DNA of 34,455 bases, taken from positions 1-34,455 of the forward strand of contig CAITVK010000060.1 in the NCBI GenBank assembly GCA_903895845.1, read 5' to 3'. Shown one piece after another: positions 33,709 to 34,455 of the stretch. The number at the start of each line of letters is the position of its first letter. Positions within the stretch are counted from its first letter, which is position 1. The notes beneath the pieces were generated by a model. It saw only the letters and a program-made list of their open reading frames with translations, was not told the DNA's origin and made no database searches. Source of the DNA: an uncultured Chitinophagaceae bacterium. GTDB taxonomy: Bacteria; Bacteroidota; Bacteroidia; Chitinophagales; Chitinophagaceae. The position numbers and the translations under genes were made by a program.

Positions 33709-34143
33709 TTAAATAGTTTTGTACATCTTAACGTGTGGGATAGTAACTTCTATAAATTCATCGCTAACTATTTTATATCCAAGCTTTTGATAGAACCCTA
33801 TTGCTACTTTCCTGGCATTCATTACCATTTGGTTGAATCCTTGCTTTTTTGCAAACTTTTCTGCAAACAAAATCAGTTCTCTGCCAATTCCTTTGCCTTG
33901 CCAATTTTCTCCAACTGCCATTTGTCTGAGCTTGATAATATCCTCATCAATTTTTGTAAGAACACAGCAAGCTAGTAATTCAGCACATGAATCGTTAAAA
34001 TAACCAATTAAAATATCATTTTTATCCAACGCCAAATCTTCTTTGGTAAGGGTTAATCCTAGGGGAGTTCTAAGAATATCTGTTCGCAAATGCACCATTT
34101 TTTGATATTCTGGGGAGTTAAAAGCAATAATTTTTAAAATCAT
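33709..34143 (-). CDS. GNAT-family N-acetyltransferase
   Basis: A 144-residue acetyltransferase of the GNAT superfamily. The acetyl-CoA pyrophosphate loop is QGKGIG at 82-87, preceded by the beta-4 strand IIKLRQMAVGENW. Motif B contains VMNARKVAIGFYQKLGYKIVS, with the family-typical FYxKLGY. The substrate cannot be read from sequence. The overall pattern, with an N-terminal HLRTDILRTPLGL, is like small stand-alone members often annotated as ElaA- or YjcF-like. It is a monocistronic gene, divergent from acpP. Confidence 0.88.
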   Translation of the reverse strand: MILKIIAFNSPEYQKMVHLRTDILRTPLGLTLTKEDLALDKNDILIGYFNDSCAELLACCVLTKIDEDIIKLRQMAVGENWQGKGIGRELILFAEKFAKKQGFNQMVMNARKVAIGFYQKLGYKIVSDEFIEVTIPHVKMYKTI

Positions 34144-34263
34144 TTATAAAATTTTTGAATAAAATTAATTTGTTTCTACAGCTATTTACGACTAAAAAAC
34201 AGCTTATTTTGATAAACTTACCAATAAACTAGCTGTATTCTAAAACAAAATTTATTTAAAACG

Positions 34264-34292
34264 TTGCAGTTTTACCAAAAAGTATATTTTTG
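34264..34292 (+). promoter_or_regulatory. Promoter of acpP
   Basis: TTG at 34264-34266 and TATTTTTG at 34285-34292, spaced by 18 bases, match the Bacteroidota -33/-7 promoter pattern. The -7 box ends 26 bases before the acpP start, giving a short leader. Confidence 0.6.
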
Positions 34293-34318
34293 CTGCCGTA
34301 ACTAAAAAAATTACTACA

Positions 34319-34455
34319 ATGTCAGACATCGCAACTAAAGTAAAGAAAATCATCGTAGACAAATTAGGTGTAGACGAAGCTGAGGTAACAAATGAAGCGT
34401 CTTTCACTAATGATCTTGGTGCAGATTCTTTAGATACCGTTGAATTAATCATGGA
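34319..34455 (+). CDS. acpP: Acyl carrier protein, 5' part (cut by the window end)
   Basis: The first 45 residues of an acyl carrier protein, starting [18 protein letters not shown]. The phosphopantetheine attachment site is S37 in [12 protein letters not shown]. The protein carries growing acyl chains in fatty acid synthesis. The reading frame runs off the window, so the C-terminal part is not seen. In many bacteria fabF follows, but this cannot be checked here. Confidence 0.96.
   Translation, partial: MSDIATKVKKIIVDKLGVDEAEVTNEASFTNDLGADSLDTVELIM

Overview
The window looks like a chromosomal segment of a Bacteroidota bacterium, most likely in or near the Chitinophagaceae. The reasons are low GC, two protein families largely confined to this phylum (DUF2480 and DUF5606), A-rich sequence rather than Shine-Dalgarno sites before start codons, and promoter -7 boxes of the TAnnTTTG type. 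No rRNA, tRNA, insertion sequence or CRISPR array was seen. Two parS-type palindromes beside mnmG suggest the segment lies near the replication origin.

Layout. Positions 1-9,720: a secreted GH31 glycosidase, a DUF2480 protein, a membrane-anchored peptidyl-prolyl isomerase (PpiD/SurA type), quinolinate synthase nadA, a small secreted protein, a decayed copy of the nadA 3' end, and two members of a three-copy family of about 210-residue proteins with a C-terminal fibronectin-III-like part. Positions 9,720-18,100: an inverted-repeat element, mnmG, two parS sites, ybeY, an feoA-nadD pair, a 1138-residue GH18-like/NodB deacetylase/GT2 fusion, and the C-terminal half of a split transketolase. Positions 18,100-20,100: a lipoprotein, a 21-bp repeat array and the third family member.

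Positions 20,250-33,000 form a potassium locus, almost all on the minus strand. In transcription order it holds an NtrC-type sigma-54 response regulator, a 21-bp repeat array, a possible sigma-54 promoter, two unnamed one-helix ORFs, kdpF, kdpA, kdpB, an opposite-strand YoeB-type toxin-antitoxin pair filling the kdpB-kdpC gap, kdpC, a second 21-bp array, a truncated KdpD (KdpD plus USP domains only), a separate HAMP-PAS histidine kinase and the K+ permease kup. The usual KdpD/KdpE pair therefore seems to be replaced by a KdpD sensor fragment, a separate kinase and a sigma-54 activator. The right end carries a DUF5606 protein, a GNAT acetyltransferase and the start of acpP.

The most striking signal is three intergenic arrays (19184-19393, 25809-25976, 31469-31615). 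Their unit sequences are unrelated, yet each keeps a period of exactly 21 bp over 7-10 units. Each has local dyad symmetry, and two carry a 17-19 bp inverted repeat at one end. Two flank parts of the kdp system, and one of those sits where an enhancer for the sigma-54 activator would be expected. I do not recognise these arrays as a described element.
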